Source: Pseudarthrobacter sp. NIBRBAC000502772
GTDB taxonomy: Bacteria > Actinomycetota > Actinomycetes > Actinomycetales > Micrococcaceae
Direction: 5' to 3'
Assembly: GCF_006517235.1 (NCBI RefSeq)
Contig: NZ_CP041188.1
Coordinates: 682,001 to 746,000 of the forward strand
DNA: 64,000 bases
Below, in pieces: positions 9,108 through 16,311 of the stretch (position 1 is its first letter; each line of letters starts with the position of its first letter). The translations under genes and the position numbers were made by a program. The notes below the pieces were generated by a model. It was not told the DNA's origin and searched no databases. It saw only the letters and a list, made by a program, of their open reading frames with translations.

Positions 9108-9192
9108 CGCAGGAAAATCACCAACGCTCTCTCACTTGCCTCAAGAAAGTGAGAGAGCGTTGGGCTAAAGACCGCATTAAGTGAGAGAGCGT
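9092..9192. repeat. Nested ACGCTCTCTCACTT repeat cluster (REP-like)
   Basis: Four copies of one 14-15 base word occur in 100 bases: AACGCTCTCTCACTTAA at 9092-9108, again at 9123-9137, then inverted at 9147-9161 and 9177-9192. Copies 2 and 3 form a 15-bp perfect stem with a 9-base loop, and copies 1 and 4 form an outer pair. The cluster lies between convergent genes, so the stem can serve as a two-way terminator. The first copy supplies the end of the IclR gene, including its TAA. Two more copies lie at 42616-42662. Confidence 0.85.
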
Positions 9193-9200
9193 CTGGCCCG

Positions 9201-9488
9201 CTAGGGCTCTTCGGACCGTGGTGGATCTTCAGACCCAAGCTCGTCCGCATAGGGCGCGCGGGGGCCGGCGTGGTCATTGAACAGTTCATTTGCCGCCATG
9301 GCCAGGAGGTCCCGCTGCAGTTCGGGCAGGGAAAGAAGTCCCTGCAGGTAGGCCTCCACTTCATACTCGCCCACAGATCCGCCGATGCCGAAGTAGTAGA
9401 GCCACAGGTCACCCGTGCTGACTTGTGCTGCTGTCAATGCTGCCTGGAGCCTGCGGCGTTGCTCCGGTTCGCTGCTATCGAAGCCCAT
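9201..9488 (-). CDS. Small companion protein of a GAF-ANTAR regulator (95 aa)
   Basis: I do not know a name for this family. The core, residues about 12-75, reads LQAALTAAQVSTGDLWLYYFGIGGSV and then EVEAYLQGLLSLPELQRDLLAMAANELF. It shares LW-YY-GIGG-V and AYL--L--L--LQ-DL---A--E with the 90-residue product of 11124-11396. It looks all-helical, with no signal peptide. The ATG at 9488 overlaps the end of the GAF-ANTAR gene by 14 bases, so translation is probably coupled. It is followed by the repeat hairpin that separates it from IclR. The repeated pairing with GAF-ANTAR genes suggests a partner or modulator, which is inference. Confidence 0.75.
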   Translation of the reverse strand: MGFDSSEPEQRRRLQAALTAAQVSTGDLWLYYFGIGGSVGEYEVEAYLQGLLSLPELQRDLLAMAANELFNDHAGPRAPYADELGSEDPPRSEEP

Positions 9489-10218
9489 CACTACTGCCTC
9501 TACGCGGGTGGGAGGCCACGCCTGCCAAGACAATGGTGCTGACTTCCTTAAGCGTGCTGCGCGTCGCGCGGGCCTGCCGCATCAACTGCTGCAGGGCAGC
9601 GTCCTCGGCGATGGTGTGGCGCTCCATGAGGATTCCGCAGGCCCGATTGATAAGGTCCCTGCTGAAGAGTGCCGATTGAAGGCCCGCACTGATGCGTTCC
9701 GGAGTTTCGGCAGTCTGGATATGGGACAGAAGGGTTGCCGCGGGGGAGGCAAAAAGCTCCATGAGGGCAGCGGTGGCATCCTCAAAAGCGCCGGGGGTGG
9801 CGGCGTAAATCTTCATCGCACCTATGGCCTGCCCGTCGGCGATCAGCGGGGTGCTGATCACTGAGCGGATTGGGAAGTCAACGACGGCGGCGCTCCAGTT
9901 TGGCCAGCGGGCTTCAGCTGCAACGTCATGGATGAGGATGCTCTCCTGGGTGGCCCAGGCTGTCAGGCAGGGCCCCTGGACCAGCTCATACTGAAGGGCG
10001 TCGGCGCGTTCCACCACACTGCCGGTAAAACCGGAACTAACAGGGCGGGCATGGGGATCAAGGATTGAGACACCTGCCCCAACAGTCCCCGGGATGGAAT
10101 CCCTGACGGCGCGGGAGAGATGCTGGACGGCGTGGTCCACTTTTTCTTCCGTGAGGAGCAGCCCCATGATCCTGCCCAGGGCAGTGGATAGTTCATCCAG
10201 GGGATACTTCTTGGTCAT
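9475..10218 (-). CDS. GAF and ANTAR domain regulator (RNA-binding antiterminator type)
   Basis: A 247-residue protein with an N-terminal GAF sensor (about residues 15-165; GPCLTAWATQESILIHDVAAEARWPNW, then ISTPLIADGQAIGAMKIYA) and a C-terminal ANTAR helical domain (about 175-240; LINRACGILMERHTIAEDAALQQLMRQARATRSTLKEVS). ANTAR domains bind paired hairpins in nascent RNA and prevent termination. I chose the ATG at 10218 because GGAGG sits seven bases upstream; the ATG at 10236 has no such site. The small companion gene overlaps its end. The targets are not visible. Confidence 0.88.
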   Translation of the reverse strand: MTKKYPLDELSTALGRIMGLLLTEEKVDHAVQHLSRAVRDSIPGTVGAGVSILDPHARPVSSGFTGSVVERADALQYELVQGPCLTAWATQESILIHDVAAEARWPNWSAAVVDFPIRSVISTPLIADGQAIGAMKIYAATPGAFEDATAALMELFASPAATLLSHIQTAETPERISAGLQSALFSRDLINRACGILMERHTIAEDAALQQLMRQARATRSTLKEVSTIVLAGVASHPRRGSSDGLR

Positions 10219-10357
10219 GTTTTTGCCTCCGGCCATTCTGCGTGACCGGCCTCCGGCGGGCCGGATGAGCCTGTTTGTGACCGTTCAGCGCTTCAGGTAA
10301 AGCCTAACGTGTGTGGTGGGCTGCGTACCCGGACCTGCACGGATTCAGGCTGTTTGG

Positions 10358-11140
10358 CTATTCATCGTAGGTGGTGGGGAATTCCCGTTCGCCGCCAATT
10401 CCGGAAATGATCATGGCGGCCACCTCCTTTAGTTTGATATTGCGGTAACTGGACGCCTTGACCAATATCTGGAATGCCGCATCGCGGTTGCAACGGTTCT
10501 GCGCCATGATGGCCCCAATGGCTGTGTCAATGACCGTTCGGGATTTCAGGGCGGCGGCGAGGTCGTCACGCGCGTCGCGCAACTGTGCGATGTTCAGGGC
10601 AAGGTCCAGCGCCTTGGCGGCGATGCCCGTCAGGCCGATGGCCGCATCAATCCCGTACTGCGGGAAGCCATCCGTGTTGGGGGAGTAGAGGTTAATCACC
10701 GCCTGCGCAGGAGCCTGCAGAGGCATTGGTACTGCCAGGATGGAGCCGATGCCCATTTGGCGGGCAGCCTGGTTGTATTTCGGCCAACGGACATCGGCGT
10801 CCAGATCCGGGACGTGGACCATCGACTCTGTCCGAAGGGCTGTCAGGCAGGGTCCATGGCCGATGCTGTTTTGCAGTTCGTCCAGGTTCCGCGCACGCGC
10901 GTCACTGCTGGCCACAGCGACCGGGCGCTTCTGCCGGACTACCGTGATCCCGCAGGACAAATGGTTCCCGGGCTGTGACAGTTGCGTCCCAAGAATCGCG
11001 GCGGTGTCCGTCAGGAATTCACGGACGTCGGAGCTTGCCAGGACGAGGTCCTGCAGGTGGAGCACAAAGTCGTGCAGGCCGGCGTCGGCACGTCCATCTT
11101 TGCCGGATTGGGGTTCTCGGATATCAAAGTCCTGGGACAT
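10358..11140 (-). CDS. GAF and ANTAR domain regulator
   Basis: A 260-residue protein with a GAF domain (about residues 20-165; GPCLTALRTESMVHVPDLDADVRWPKYNQAARQMGIGSILAVPM) and an ANTAR domain (about 190-245; KSRTVIDTAIGAIMAQNRCNRDAAFQILVKASSYRNIKLKEVAAMI). The ATG at 11140 is preceded by GGGAAG; a GTG six bases earlier is possible. It overlaps the end of the small companion gene by 17 bases and is the last gene of the three-gene module that begins at 12124. The ANTAR fold is better kept here than in the 62460 paralogue. Confidence 0.88.
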   Translation of the reverse strand: MSQDFDIREPQSGKDGRADAGLHDFVLHLQDLVLASSDVREFLTDTAAILGTQLSQPGNHLSCGITVVRQKRPVAVASSDARARNLDELQNSIGHGPCLTALRTESMVHVPDLDADVRWPKYNQAARQMGIGSILAVPMPLQAPAQAVINLYSPNTDGFPQYGIDAAIGLTGIAAKALDLALNIAQLRDARDDLAAALKSRTVIDTAIGAIMAQNRCNRDAAFQILVKASSYRNIKLKEVAAMIISGIGGEREFPTTYDE

Positions 11141-11396
11141 GTGCACTTCCCGGTCCGTCCGCCGTGATCTCCTTGATGGCGGTTTGGATGAGATCCATCT
11201 GCAGCGGGGCCAATTCCATGAGCTCGTGCAGGTAGGCGTCCACCCCGAGCTGATCGACGTTTCCGCCGATCCCGTAATAGTAGGTCCATAGCGCCGGGAG
11301 GCTGATGTTACCGCTCCGGAACTGGGCGGCTGCTAACTTGCGCTGGTCCGCGCCGAAGGCAGGCTGGGGGGTGCCCAGTCCGCCGTCGTCCATCAT
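11124..11396 (-). CDS. Small companion protein of GAF-ANTAR regulators (90 aa)
   Basis: This is the second copy of the small unknown family also encoded at 9201-9488. The shared core (about residues 20-75) is ISLPALWTYYYGIGGNV, then VDAYLHELMELAPLQMDLIQTAIKEI. It lies between two GAF-ANTAR genes and overlaps both: 4 bases (ATGA) with the upstream gene and 17 bases with the downstream one. All three must therefore be translated as one coupled unit. The predicted secondary structure is helical, with no membrane segment. No function can be assigned from sequence alone. Confidence 0.78.
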   Translation of the reverse strand: MMDDGGLGTPQPAFGADQRKLAAAQFRSGNISLPALWTYYYGIGGNVDQLGVDAYLHELMELAPLQMDLIQTAIKEITADGPGSAHVPGL

Positions 11397-12124
11397 TTCT
11401 CCCCGCCTCCGGTGATGACGGGGATATCTGACGCATGGTGCAGGATGTCCCCGGCGATGTCATGCAGCCGGCGGTTGCTGCTGCGGGAGGCAAGGTGCAG
11501 GAGCTTGACGGCGGCTTCATGGCTGCAGCGGTTCTGCACCATGATCAGGGCCACGGCCGAGTCCACAACGGCCCGGGACCGCAGCGCCGACCTCAAATGA
11601 TCCGGGTAGGGGTCCGAAGGGTGCACGCGGATTGCCAGCCGCAGGATCCGGGAAAGCGATGCAGCGTGCTCCTCAATGGCGGTCACCGTGTCCGGGGCAA
11701 ACGTATTCAGCTGGGTTGAGTAGCAGTTAAGGGCGGAGCGGGAACCGTTGTCGGTGGGGATGGGGACGGCCAGGATTGTCCGGATGCCTTCGTCTGCGAC
11801 CGCCCCGGCATACCAGGCCCAACTCTCGTCCGCCTGAAGATCACGGATGAGGACTGTGCGCTGCTCCCGCAGCGCAGTAAGGCAGGGACCGTCGTCGAAT
11901 GCGTACTGGCGTTCGTCCAGGCTCCGGGCCGTTTCCGTGCTGCTGGCTACCGTCACGGGCCCGGTCTCCCGTTCCACTGTGATGGCACATAGCAGGGGCG
12001 TCTCCCCGCCCAGCAAGGACGCGGAAATCGCTGTCAGTCCCAAGAGGAATTCGGTGAAGCCCGGACTTTCAAGGAGTAGGTCCTGCAATTGCTCCGCCGT
12101 TGGCAGAGCATCATTCTCGGCCAT
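11393..12124 (-). CDS. GAF and ANTAR domain regulator
   Basis: A 243-residue protein and the first gene of a minus-strand module. Residues about 20-165 form a GAF domain (GPCLTALREQRTVLIRDLQADESWAWYAGAVADEGIRTILAVPIPTDNGSRSALNCYS). Residues about 175-235 form an ANTAR domain (LRSRAVVDSAVALIMVQNRCSHEAAVKLLHLASRSSNRRLHDIAGDIL). The ATG at 12124 has GAGG five bases upstream. Its end overlaps the small companion gene in ATGA. GAF domains often bind small ligands or sense redox; the ligand is unknown here. Confidence 0.88.
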   Translation of the reverse strand: MAENDALPTAEQLQDLLLESPGFTEFLLGLTAISASLLGGETPLLCAITVERETGPVTVASSTETARSLDERQYAFDDGPCLTALREQRTVLIRDLQADESWAWYAGAVADEGIRTILAVPIPTDNGSRSALNCYSTQLNTFAPDTVTAIEEHAASLSRILRLAIRVHPSDPYPDHLRSALRSRAVVDSAVALIMVQNRCSHEAAVKLLHLASRSSNRRLHDIAGDILHHASDIPVITGGGEK

Positions 12125-12457
12125 GCGGCCTCAATTCCAAGCATCGCCGGGGTCACACGACCCGGCTGGCGGCTGAGCGCTCTCTTCGCGCGCGGCCCGT
12201 ATATTCAACCCCGGACCTACATGCCACCCCGAAATCTCCTACTACTGACACTACGCCCTTCCAGGGCGGCCGCCTGTGGTCCCGGCGAAGTATTAGCAGC
12301 CGGGAGCTCCACGGAGCGCCCGCAGGAAACGCGCGACGGCGGCTGTTGCGTCCCGGTAGTCCCTCCAGGTCATCCCGAGGATGGAATTTACGGGCACAAA
12401 TGTACGGTTTCCTGCTCGGCGACTTTGCCGGGAGGCACCACGCTGTAGGCTCTGCAC
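12125..12457. other. Divergent intergenic region
   Basis: 333 bases without a credible gene. It must hold the promoter of the minus-strand GAF-ANTAR module and that of the plus-strand hydrolase. On the minus strand a GC-rich stem (GCCGGG with its complement, about 12146-12166) lies close to the start codon. I could not identify the two hexaloop hairpins typical of ANTAR targets with confidence. Confidence 0.5.
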
Positions 12458-13405
12458 ATGGCTGATCTGCGGCGTCGGACGTTTGTCTTTCGCACGCTGG
12501 TTGGTGCGGCGGCCGCGGCGGCCGTTGGAATTCTCGGCGCCGCGTGTTCGCCCGGCGCCGAGCGGGACGGTACCGCCGGTGGCGGTGCCAAGGGGGATGC
12601 AGTGAAGCGGCACAAGTACCAGTACGGCGAGGATGCCAGCCAATGGGGCGAGCTCTTCCTGCCGGAGCTGCCGGCCGGCGGCGAGCACCGCGGCGTGGTG
12701 GTGGTGATCCATGGCGGCTACTGGCGCTCGCAGTACGGCGCAGAGCTGGGGGAGCCCATCGCCAAGGACTTGGCCGCCCATGGCATGGCCGCCTGGAACC
12801 TTGAATACCGCCGGGCCGGAAACGGCGGCGGCTGGCCAAACACGTTCATTGACGTGCTGGCCGGTATCGACAAGCTGGGGGACCTCGCGGCCAAGCATGC
12901 CCTGAACCTGGGTCCGGTGGTGGCGCTGGGCCATTCAGCCGGCGGGCATCTGGCCGCCTGGGCTGCCGGTAGGGGGAAGCTTGCCCAGCTGGGAATGCCG
13001 GATGCTGACCGCCAGGTGCCCCGTACCTCAGATGCCTCCGCGGTGCACCTCACCGGGGTGGTCAGCCAGTCCGGCCTGCTCAACCTGGCCGAGGCGGAGA
13101 GGCTAAACCTCAGCAATGGTGCGGTGAGCAACCTCCTGGGCGGGTCGTCGTCGAAATATCCGCACCGCTACAGGTACGCCGACCCCATGACCGCCCTTCC
13201 GCTGGCCGTGCCGGTCATCGCAGTCCATGGATCCGAGGACACCACCGTTCCCTTGGGCCAGTCCGAGTCCTATGCGAACGCTGGAACCACGGCGAACATG
13301 GAGACCCGGCTGGTCAGGGTCCCCGGGGACCATTACGCCCTGATCGACCCCAAAACGCCCGGTTACCGGGCGTGCCGCGAGCTTGTTCGGTCCCTTTTGG
13401 GTTAG
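12458..13405 (+). CDS. Exported alpha/beta hydrolase, kynurenine-formamidase-like
   Basis: A 315-residue alpha/beta-hydrolase. The N-terminus (DLRRRTFVFRTL, then an Ala-rich stretch ending LGAAC at about residue 30) looks like a twin-arginine or Sec signal with a lipobox, so it is probably a membrane-anchored lipoprotein outside the cell. The oxyanion motif HGGYW (about residue 86) and the nucleophile motif GHSAGGHLAAW (about 153) resemble kynurenine formamidase and related acyl hydrolases. The DTTVPLGQ and DHYALI segments supply the Asp and His. The secreted form argues against tryptophan breakdown; an esterase or feruloyl-type role is possible. Confidence 0.8.
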   Translation: MADLRRRTFVFRTLVGAAAAAAVGILGAACSPGAERDGTAGGGAKGDAVKRHKYQYGEDASQWGELFLPELPAGGEHRGVVVVIHGGYWRSQYGAELGEPIAKDLAAHGMAAWNLEYRRAGNGGGWPNTFIDVLAGIDKLGDLAAKHALNLGPVVALGHSAGGHLAAWAAGRGKLAQLGMPDADRQVPRTSDASAVHLTGVVSQSGLLNLAEAERLNLSNGAVSNLLGGSSSKYPHRYRYADPMTALPLAVPVIAVHGSEDTTVPLGQSESYANAGTTANMETRLVRVPGDHYALIDPKTPGYRACRELVRSLLG

Positions 13406-13431
13406 ATTCGGCGCTCCTGGGTTAGATTCGG
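13398..13431 (+). repeat. Tandem 14-base repeat at the end of the hydrolase gene
   Basis: TGGGTTAGATTCGG occurs at 13398-13411 and again at 13418-13431. The first copy contains the stop codon of the hydrolase. It is probably a short local duplication; no function is evident. Confidence 0.6.
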
Positions 13432-13481
13432 TCCCTCAGGGTTGGAACTTCTCAAAAATACGTTCCCAATATCTAGACATT

Positions 13482-13517
13482 GGACGTCCCATCTCCTGTA
13501 CTCTTGAGATGTAGGAC
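13482..13517 (+). promoter_or_regulatory. Candidate operator of the FCD/GntR regulator
   Basis: GGACGTCC (13482-13489) is followed by a dyad: GTCC-CATCTC (13486-13495) faces GAGATG-TA-GGAC (13506-13517) across 10 bases. The right arm contains GATGTAGGAC, and the same 10-mer next to the same GGACGTCC word occurs upstream of the sialic-acid binding-protein gene (42546-42559). A shared site suggests that the regulator encoded here controls itself and the distant nan cluster. This is inference from two sites. Confidence 0.55.
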
Positions 13518-13555
13518 AAGTCGCGACCCCTAAGCGCGGCAAGGAGGAGACCCAC

Positions 13556-14287
13556 GTGGCCATCGCATCGCAAGAAGTATCGCCCGCCCGTTTCAGTGCG
13601 CAGCTCCGTTCGCATGCCCTGCAGACGCGGATCATGGACCTTATTCTGGACCGCGGCCTGGACGTCGGTGACGCGCTGCCCACCGAAAGTGAGCTCTCCG
13701 CCGAGCTCGGGGTGGGCCGCAACACCGTCCGCGAGTCCCTGAAAGTACTGCAGGCTCTGGGCGTCATCGAGATCCGGCATGGCTTTGGCATGTTCGTAGC
13801 ACCCAACAACTTCAGCGCCCTGGTGTCCGGCCTGACGTTCCGCGGCCGGCTGTCCCTCCGCCACAAGGGCGAGGAAGCCATGGAGCTCATCGACGTGCGC
13901 CAGGCCCTCGAATCCGGGCTAATCGGACCGGCCATTGACCTGCTCACCGACGAGCACGTGGCTGACCTGCGCTCCACCATGGAAGCCATGGAGGACGCGG
14001 CCAAGAAGGGGGAGCCGATGCATGAGCACGACGCCGAATTCCACCGCCGCCTGTACGCCCCCCTGAACAATGAGCTGCTGATCAACCTCATGGATGTCTT
14101 CTGGCAGGTTTACCGCAAGATCCACCTGGCCATCGGTACCGGCCCGGTCAACCTCGAGCAGCAGACGCAGGACCACTGGGACATCTTCGAGGCCGTGGCC
14201 AACAAGGACAAGGCTCTTGCGTCCGAACGCCTGCAGCGCCACTTTGACGGCATCCGCCTGAAACTCAAGGATGTCGCGGCCGCCTAG
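13556..14287 (+). CDS. FadR-type GntR regulator with FCD domain, probable NanR
   Basis: A 243-residue regulator. The winged helix (about residues 20-85; ALPTESELSAELGVGRNTVRESLKVLQALGVIEIRHGFGMFV) is followed by an FCD effector domain, with its metal-binding histidines in HDAEFHRRL, QDHWDIFEAV and ERLQRHFDGI. The GTG start at 13556 has AAGGAGGAGA just upstream. It is followed by nagB. FCD-type GntR proteins control sialic-acid genes in other actinobacteria and in E. coli, so NanR is the likely role; amino-sugar control alone is the alternative. The candidate operator lies 39-74 bases upstream. Confidence 0.82.
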   Translation: MAIASQEVSPARFSAQLRSHALQTRIMDLILDRGLDVGDALPTESELSAELGVGRNTVRESLKVLQALGVIEIRHGFGMFVAPNNFSALVSGLTFRGRLSLRHKGEEAMELIDVRQALESGLIGPAIDLLTDEHVADLRSTMEAMEDAAKKGEPMHEHDAEFHRRLYAPLNNELLINLMDVFWQVYRKIHLAIGTGPVNLEQQTQDHWDIFEAVANKDKALASERLQRHFDGIRLKLKDVAAA

Positions 14288-14367
14288 CCTGTTTCCCTCC
14301 GCCTTTCCTTCGCCGCCTGCGCCCGGGCGGATTTAGCCCTGCCCTTTTCGTAGAGAGTGCCTTTGCC

Positions 14368-15135
14368 GTGGAAATTTTCGTTGTGCCTACCGCCTCAGCT
14401 ACCGGTTCCGTCGCCGCCGGGATCCTCGCTGCCGTTATCCGCAGCAAGCCCGACGCCGTCCTGGGCGTGGCCACGGGCGGATCGCCGCTGCCCATCTACG
14501 CGGCGCTCGCCAACCACCGGCTCGACATGTCTTCCGTCCGGGCCTTCGCCCTCGACGAGTACGTGGGCCTGCCCGCCGGACACTCCGAAAGCTACGCCGA
14601 AGTTGTCCGCCGCGAAGTGACTGAACGGCTGCACCTGGATCCCGTCAACGTAGCGGTGCCGGACGGAAGCGCCGCAGACCCCGAGGCTGCCGCCGCTGAC
14701 TACGACGCCGCCATTGCCGGCGTTGGCGGCATCGACGTGCAGATCCTCGGCATCGGCCACAACGGCCACTTGGCCTTCAACGAACCAGGCTCCGCCCTGG
14801 ACTCCCGGACCCGCGTGGAAGTCCTCACGGAACGCACCCGCGAGGCGAACGCCCGCTACTTCAGCACCCCGGAAGAAGTGCCGCTCCGCTGTATCACACA
14901 GGGACTGGGCACCATCCTGGAAGCCCGCCATCTCCTGCTGGTGGTCAACGGCACGGACAAGGCCGGCATCCTGGCCGCCGCCCTCAACGGGCCCGTCACT
15001 GCTGACTGCCCGGGGTCGGTCCTGCAGCTGCACCCGCACGTGACGGTGGTGGCTGACGAAGCCGCAGCCTCGCAACTGGCGCAGGGGAGCGGGCAGGTCG
15101 CCGTGCGCGTGTCCGGGGCGGCTGCCAGCGTCTAG
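14368..15135 (+). CDS. nagB: Glucosamine-6-phosphate deaminase
   Basis: A 255-residue NagB that turns glucosamine 6-phosphate into fructose 6-phosphate and ammonia, the last step of sialic-acid and GlcNAc breakdown. Landmarks are GVATGGSPLPIY, FALDEYVGLPAGHSESY, GIGHNGHLAFNEPGS with the catalytic Asp and His region, and TQGLGTILEARHLLL. The GTG start at 14368 gives the usual N-terminus (MEIFVVP). It follows the FCD regulator by 80 bases. The other sugar-acid genes (nagA, nanE, nanK, nanA) are 17 kb away, beyond an accessory block. Confidence 0.95.
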   Translation: MEIFVVPTASATGSVAAGILAAVIRSKPDAVLGVATGGSPLPIYAALANHRLDMSSVRAFALDEYVGLPAGHSESYAEVVRREVTERLHLDPVNVAVPDGSAADPEAAAADYDAAIAGVGGIDVQILGIGHNGHLAFNEPGSALDSRTRVEVLTERTREANARYFSTPEEVPLRCITQGLGTILEARHLLLVVNGTDKAGILAAALNGPVTADCPGSVLQLHPHVTVVADEAAASQLAQGSGQVAVRVSGAAASV

Positions 15136-15532
15136 GCGCTGGCTGTTTGCCGTTCTTACTGCGGATCTGATGTCTCAGGAATGTGTGAATCGCAGCGGTA
15201 TATGGCGTTGTTCTGGTCCTGCATCCACTTGTGGCTGATTAGTTGGCGCTACCGGCTTCGCTGGATGTATGGGACCGTCTGGAACGAACCTGTCGGTAGG
15301 CGCCAGGCCACTTCCCGCAGGTCCGATGACGAACTCCGACCGCTGCTTTGCCCCGTTATGTCGTAGGCGGGGGCCGAGATGACTTTCCGCGGCGGGCCTC
15401 CTGCCAGGCCACTGCGTGGGACGGGGTCCTGAAGGTTTTTCATCGCCGCTGTGCCGTCCGCCTCCGCGTTGCGGAACACCGCTTCCGGGCCCACCGGCGG
15501 CAGCTCCCGCATTCCTTCCCGGTCAAGGATGA
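15136..15532. other. Start of the accessory block, no intact gene
   Basis: Nothing intact is encoded in these 397 bases. A minus-strand open frame (15249-15512) ends with SDLREVAWRLPTGSFQTVPYIQRSR, which vaguely resembles parts of actinobacterial transposases, but I cannot name a family. The stretch adjoins the broken IS21 gene and is probably insertion-sequence debris. Confidence 0.45.
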
Positions 15533-15725
15533 TCAGCTCGTCCGGGTAGCAAACGCATCAAAAACTCGATGCTCCGGCCGCCCGCTGATACTTCGGCGCC
15601 CGGTCCGATTCCAGCGCCCGGTCCACCGTTCCGCGGGAAACCCTCACGATTCTGCCGATCTCCCGCTTCGAGGGCTTGCCTGTCGAGAGGTGGCGTATCT
15701 CCGCCCAATCATCCAAATTGGTCAC
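15533..15725 (-). pseudogene. Remnant of an IS21-family istA transposase
   Basis: From the GTG at 15725 the minus strand reads VTNLDDWAEIRHLSTGKPSK and continues REIGRIVRVSRGTVDRALES, DRAPKYQRAAGASSF, then a stop at 15558-15560. This is the helix-turn-helix N-terminus of IstA-type transposases. One frame over, it continues as DAFATRTS before a stop at 15533. A frameshift therefore breaks the gene after about 55 codons, and the catalytic DDE domain and istB are missing. The element is dead. It marks the left end of the accessory block. Confidence 0.8.
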
Positions 15726-15741
15726 CTTCCATAGTGGTCGG

Positions 15742-15793
15742 TGGCCCTATTTTCAGTTGGCGTTCCTGGCCCTATTTTGGACTGGCGTTAACA
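15742..15793 (-). mobile_element. Terminal repeats of the IS21-like element
   Basis: TGGCCCTATTTT occurs at 15742-15753 and 15767-15778, each followed by a TGGCGTT word (copies ending at 15764 and 15789). The minus strand starts TGTTAACGCCAG at 15793. IS21-family ends start with TG and carry multiple terminal repeats, so this is probably the istA-side end of the element. Confidence 0.65.
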
Positions 15794-16029
15794 CGACCAC
15801 GTAACGCTCCTAAAACGGCTTCCCACCATCATCCAAAATGGAAGACGCCGTGCGCCCGGTAATAACAACCGGTTCTCCCTGAACCCGCAGGAAATCAAGG
15901 TTTTTCAGGACACGGAACGACGGGAGTGTGCGGACGCCTTCGGAAATTCCGTGCTGTCCACTGTTGACGAAAATGGTCTGTGCGCCCGACTACGGACATC
16001 TCTGCACTCGTCTTGGGAAAATGTCAGCT
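15794..16029. other. Non-coding stretch beyond the IS21 end
   Basis: No gene with a convincing start or family match. It continues to the right into the repeated CAGCCTGTC words. Confidence 0.4.
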
Positions 16030-16184
16030 GTGTCGGACACCCTCGACGTCGGCCGGACTCAGCCTGTCGCCCAGTCCGACGCTCGGGGTGCGGCGAGCAC
16101 ATCCACATTGCCGGGTTGAACACTCTCGCCTTCGCTTCGGCGCAGCCTGTCGACCTGTCCGCCGTGTCGGACAGCCTGTCCGAC
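16030..16184. repeat. CAGCCTGTC / TGTCGGACA repeats
   Basis: CAGCCTGTCG starts at 16060 and 16143, and CAGCCTGTCC at 16172. TGTCGGACA occurs at 16031-16039 and 16165-16173. The last two units form a perfect dyad, GTCGGACA-gcc-TGTCCGAC (16166-16184). Such clusters act as operators, resolvase sites, iterons or partition centromeres. The small gene at 16197 and the ParR/ParM-like pair further right make the last three plausible. Confidence 0.6.
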
Positions 16185-16196
16185 GGAGGAAGTCAG

Positions 16197-16268
16197 ATGA
16201 ACGAAGTCTCAACAGAAGGCCAATGGGCACCCGCCCAGGCAGGCTACTACAGCCTGCCCTCTGGCTGA
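16197..16268 (+). CDS. Possible 23-residue peptide gene with its own operator and terminator
   Basis: GGAGGAAG lies just before the ATG at 16197, and the frame reads MNEVSTEGQWAPAQAGYYSLPSG, 23 residues, stopping at 16268. A perfect dyad (16166-16184) lies directly upstream and a strong terminator (16272-16307) directly downstream, so it has the layout of a complete tiny transcription unit. The peptide is neutral, aromatic at its end and not membrane-like. I recognise no family. The frame is also open upstream to 15951 without another good ribosome site, so it may be the end of a decayed longer gene. Confidence 0.4.
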   Translation: MNEVSTEGQWAPAQAGYYSLPSG

Positions 16269-16271
16269 AAA

Positions 16272-16307
16272 AATAGGCCCCACGCGGATGACTTGGGGGC
16301 TTATTTC
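16272..16307. terminator. Rho-independent terminator between convergent units
   Basis: AATAGGCCCC (16272-16281) pairs with GGGGCTTATT (about 16296-16305), the latter followed by TCTT; on the opposite strand the stem is followed by a T-run (complement of 16268-16273). It can serve both the 16197 unit and the minus-strand HTH gene. Confidence 0.8.
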
Positions 16308-16311
16308 TTAA

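Noticed and set aside
12125-12457. Search for the two-hairpin ANTAR target upstream of the GAF-ANTAR module
   Set aside because: A GC-rich stem is present, but the paired hexaloops with conserved A and G could not be shown.
13398-13431. Tandem TGGGTTAGATTCGG as a regulatory iteron
   Set aside because: Two copies with the first covering a stop codon look like a simple duplication; no dyad or promoter coincides.
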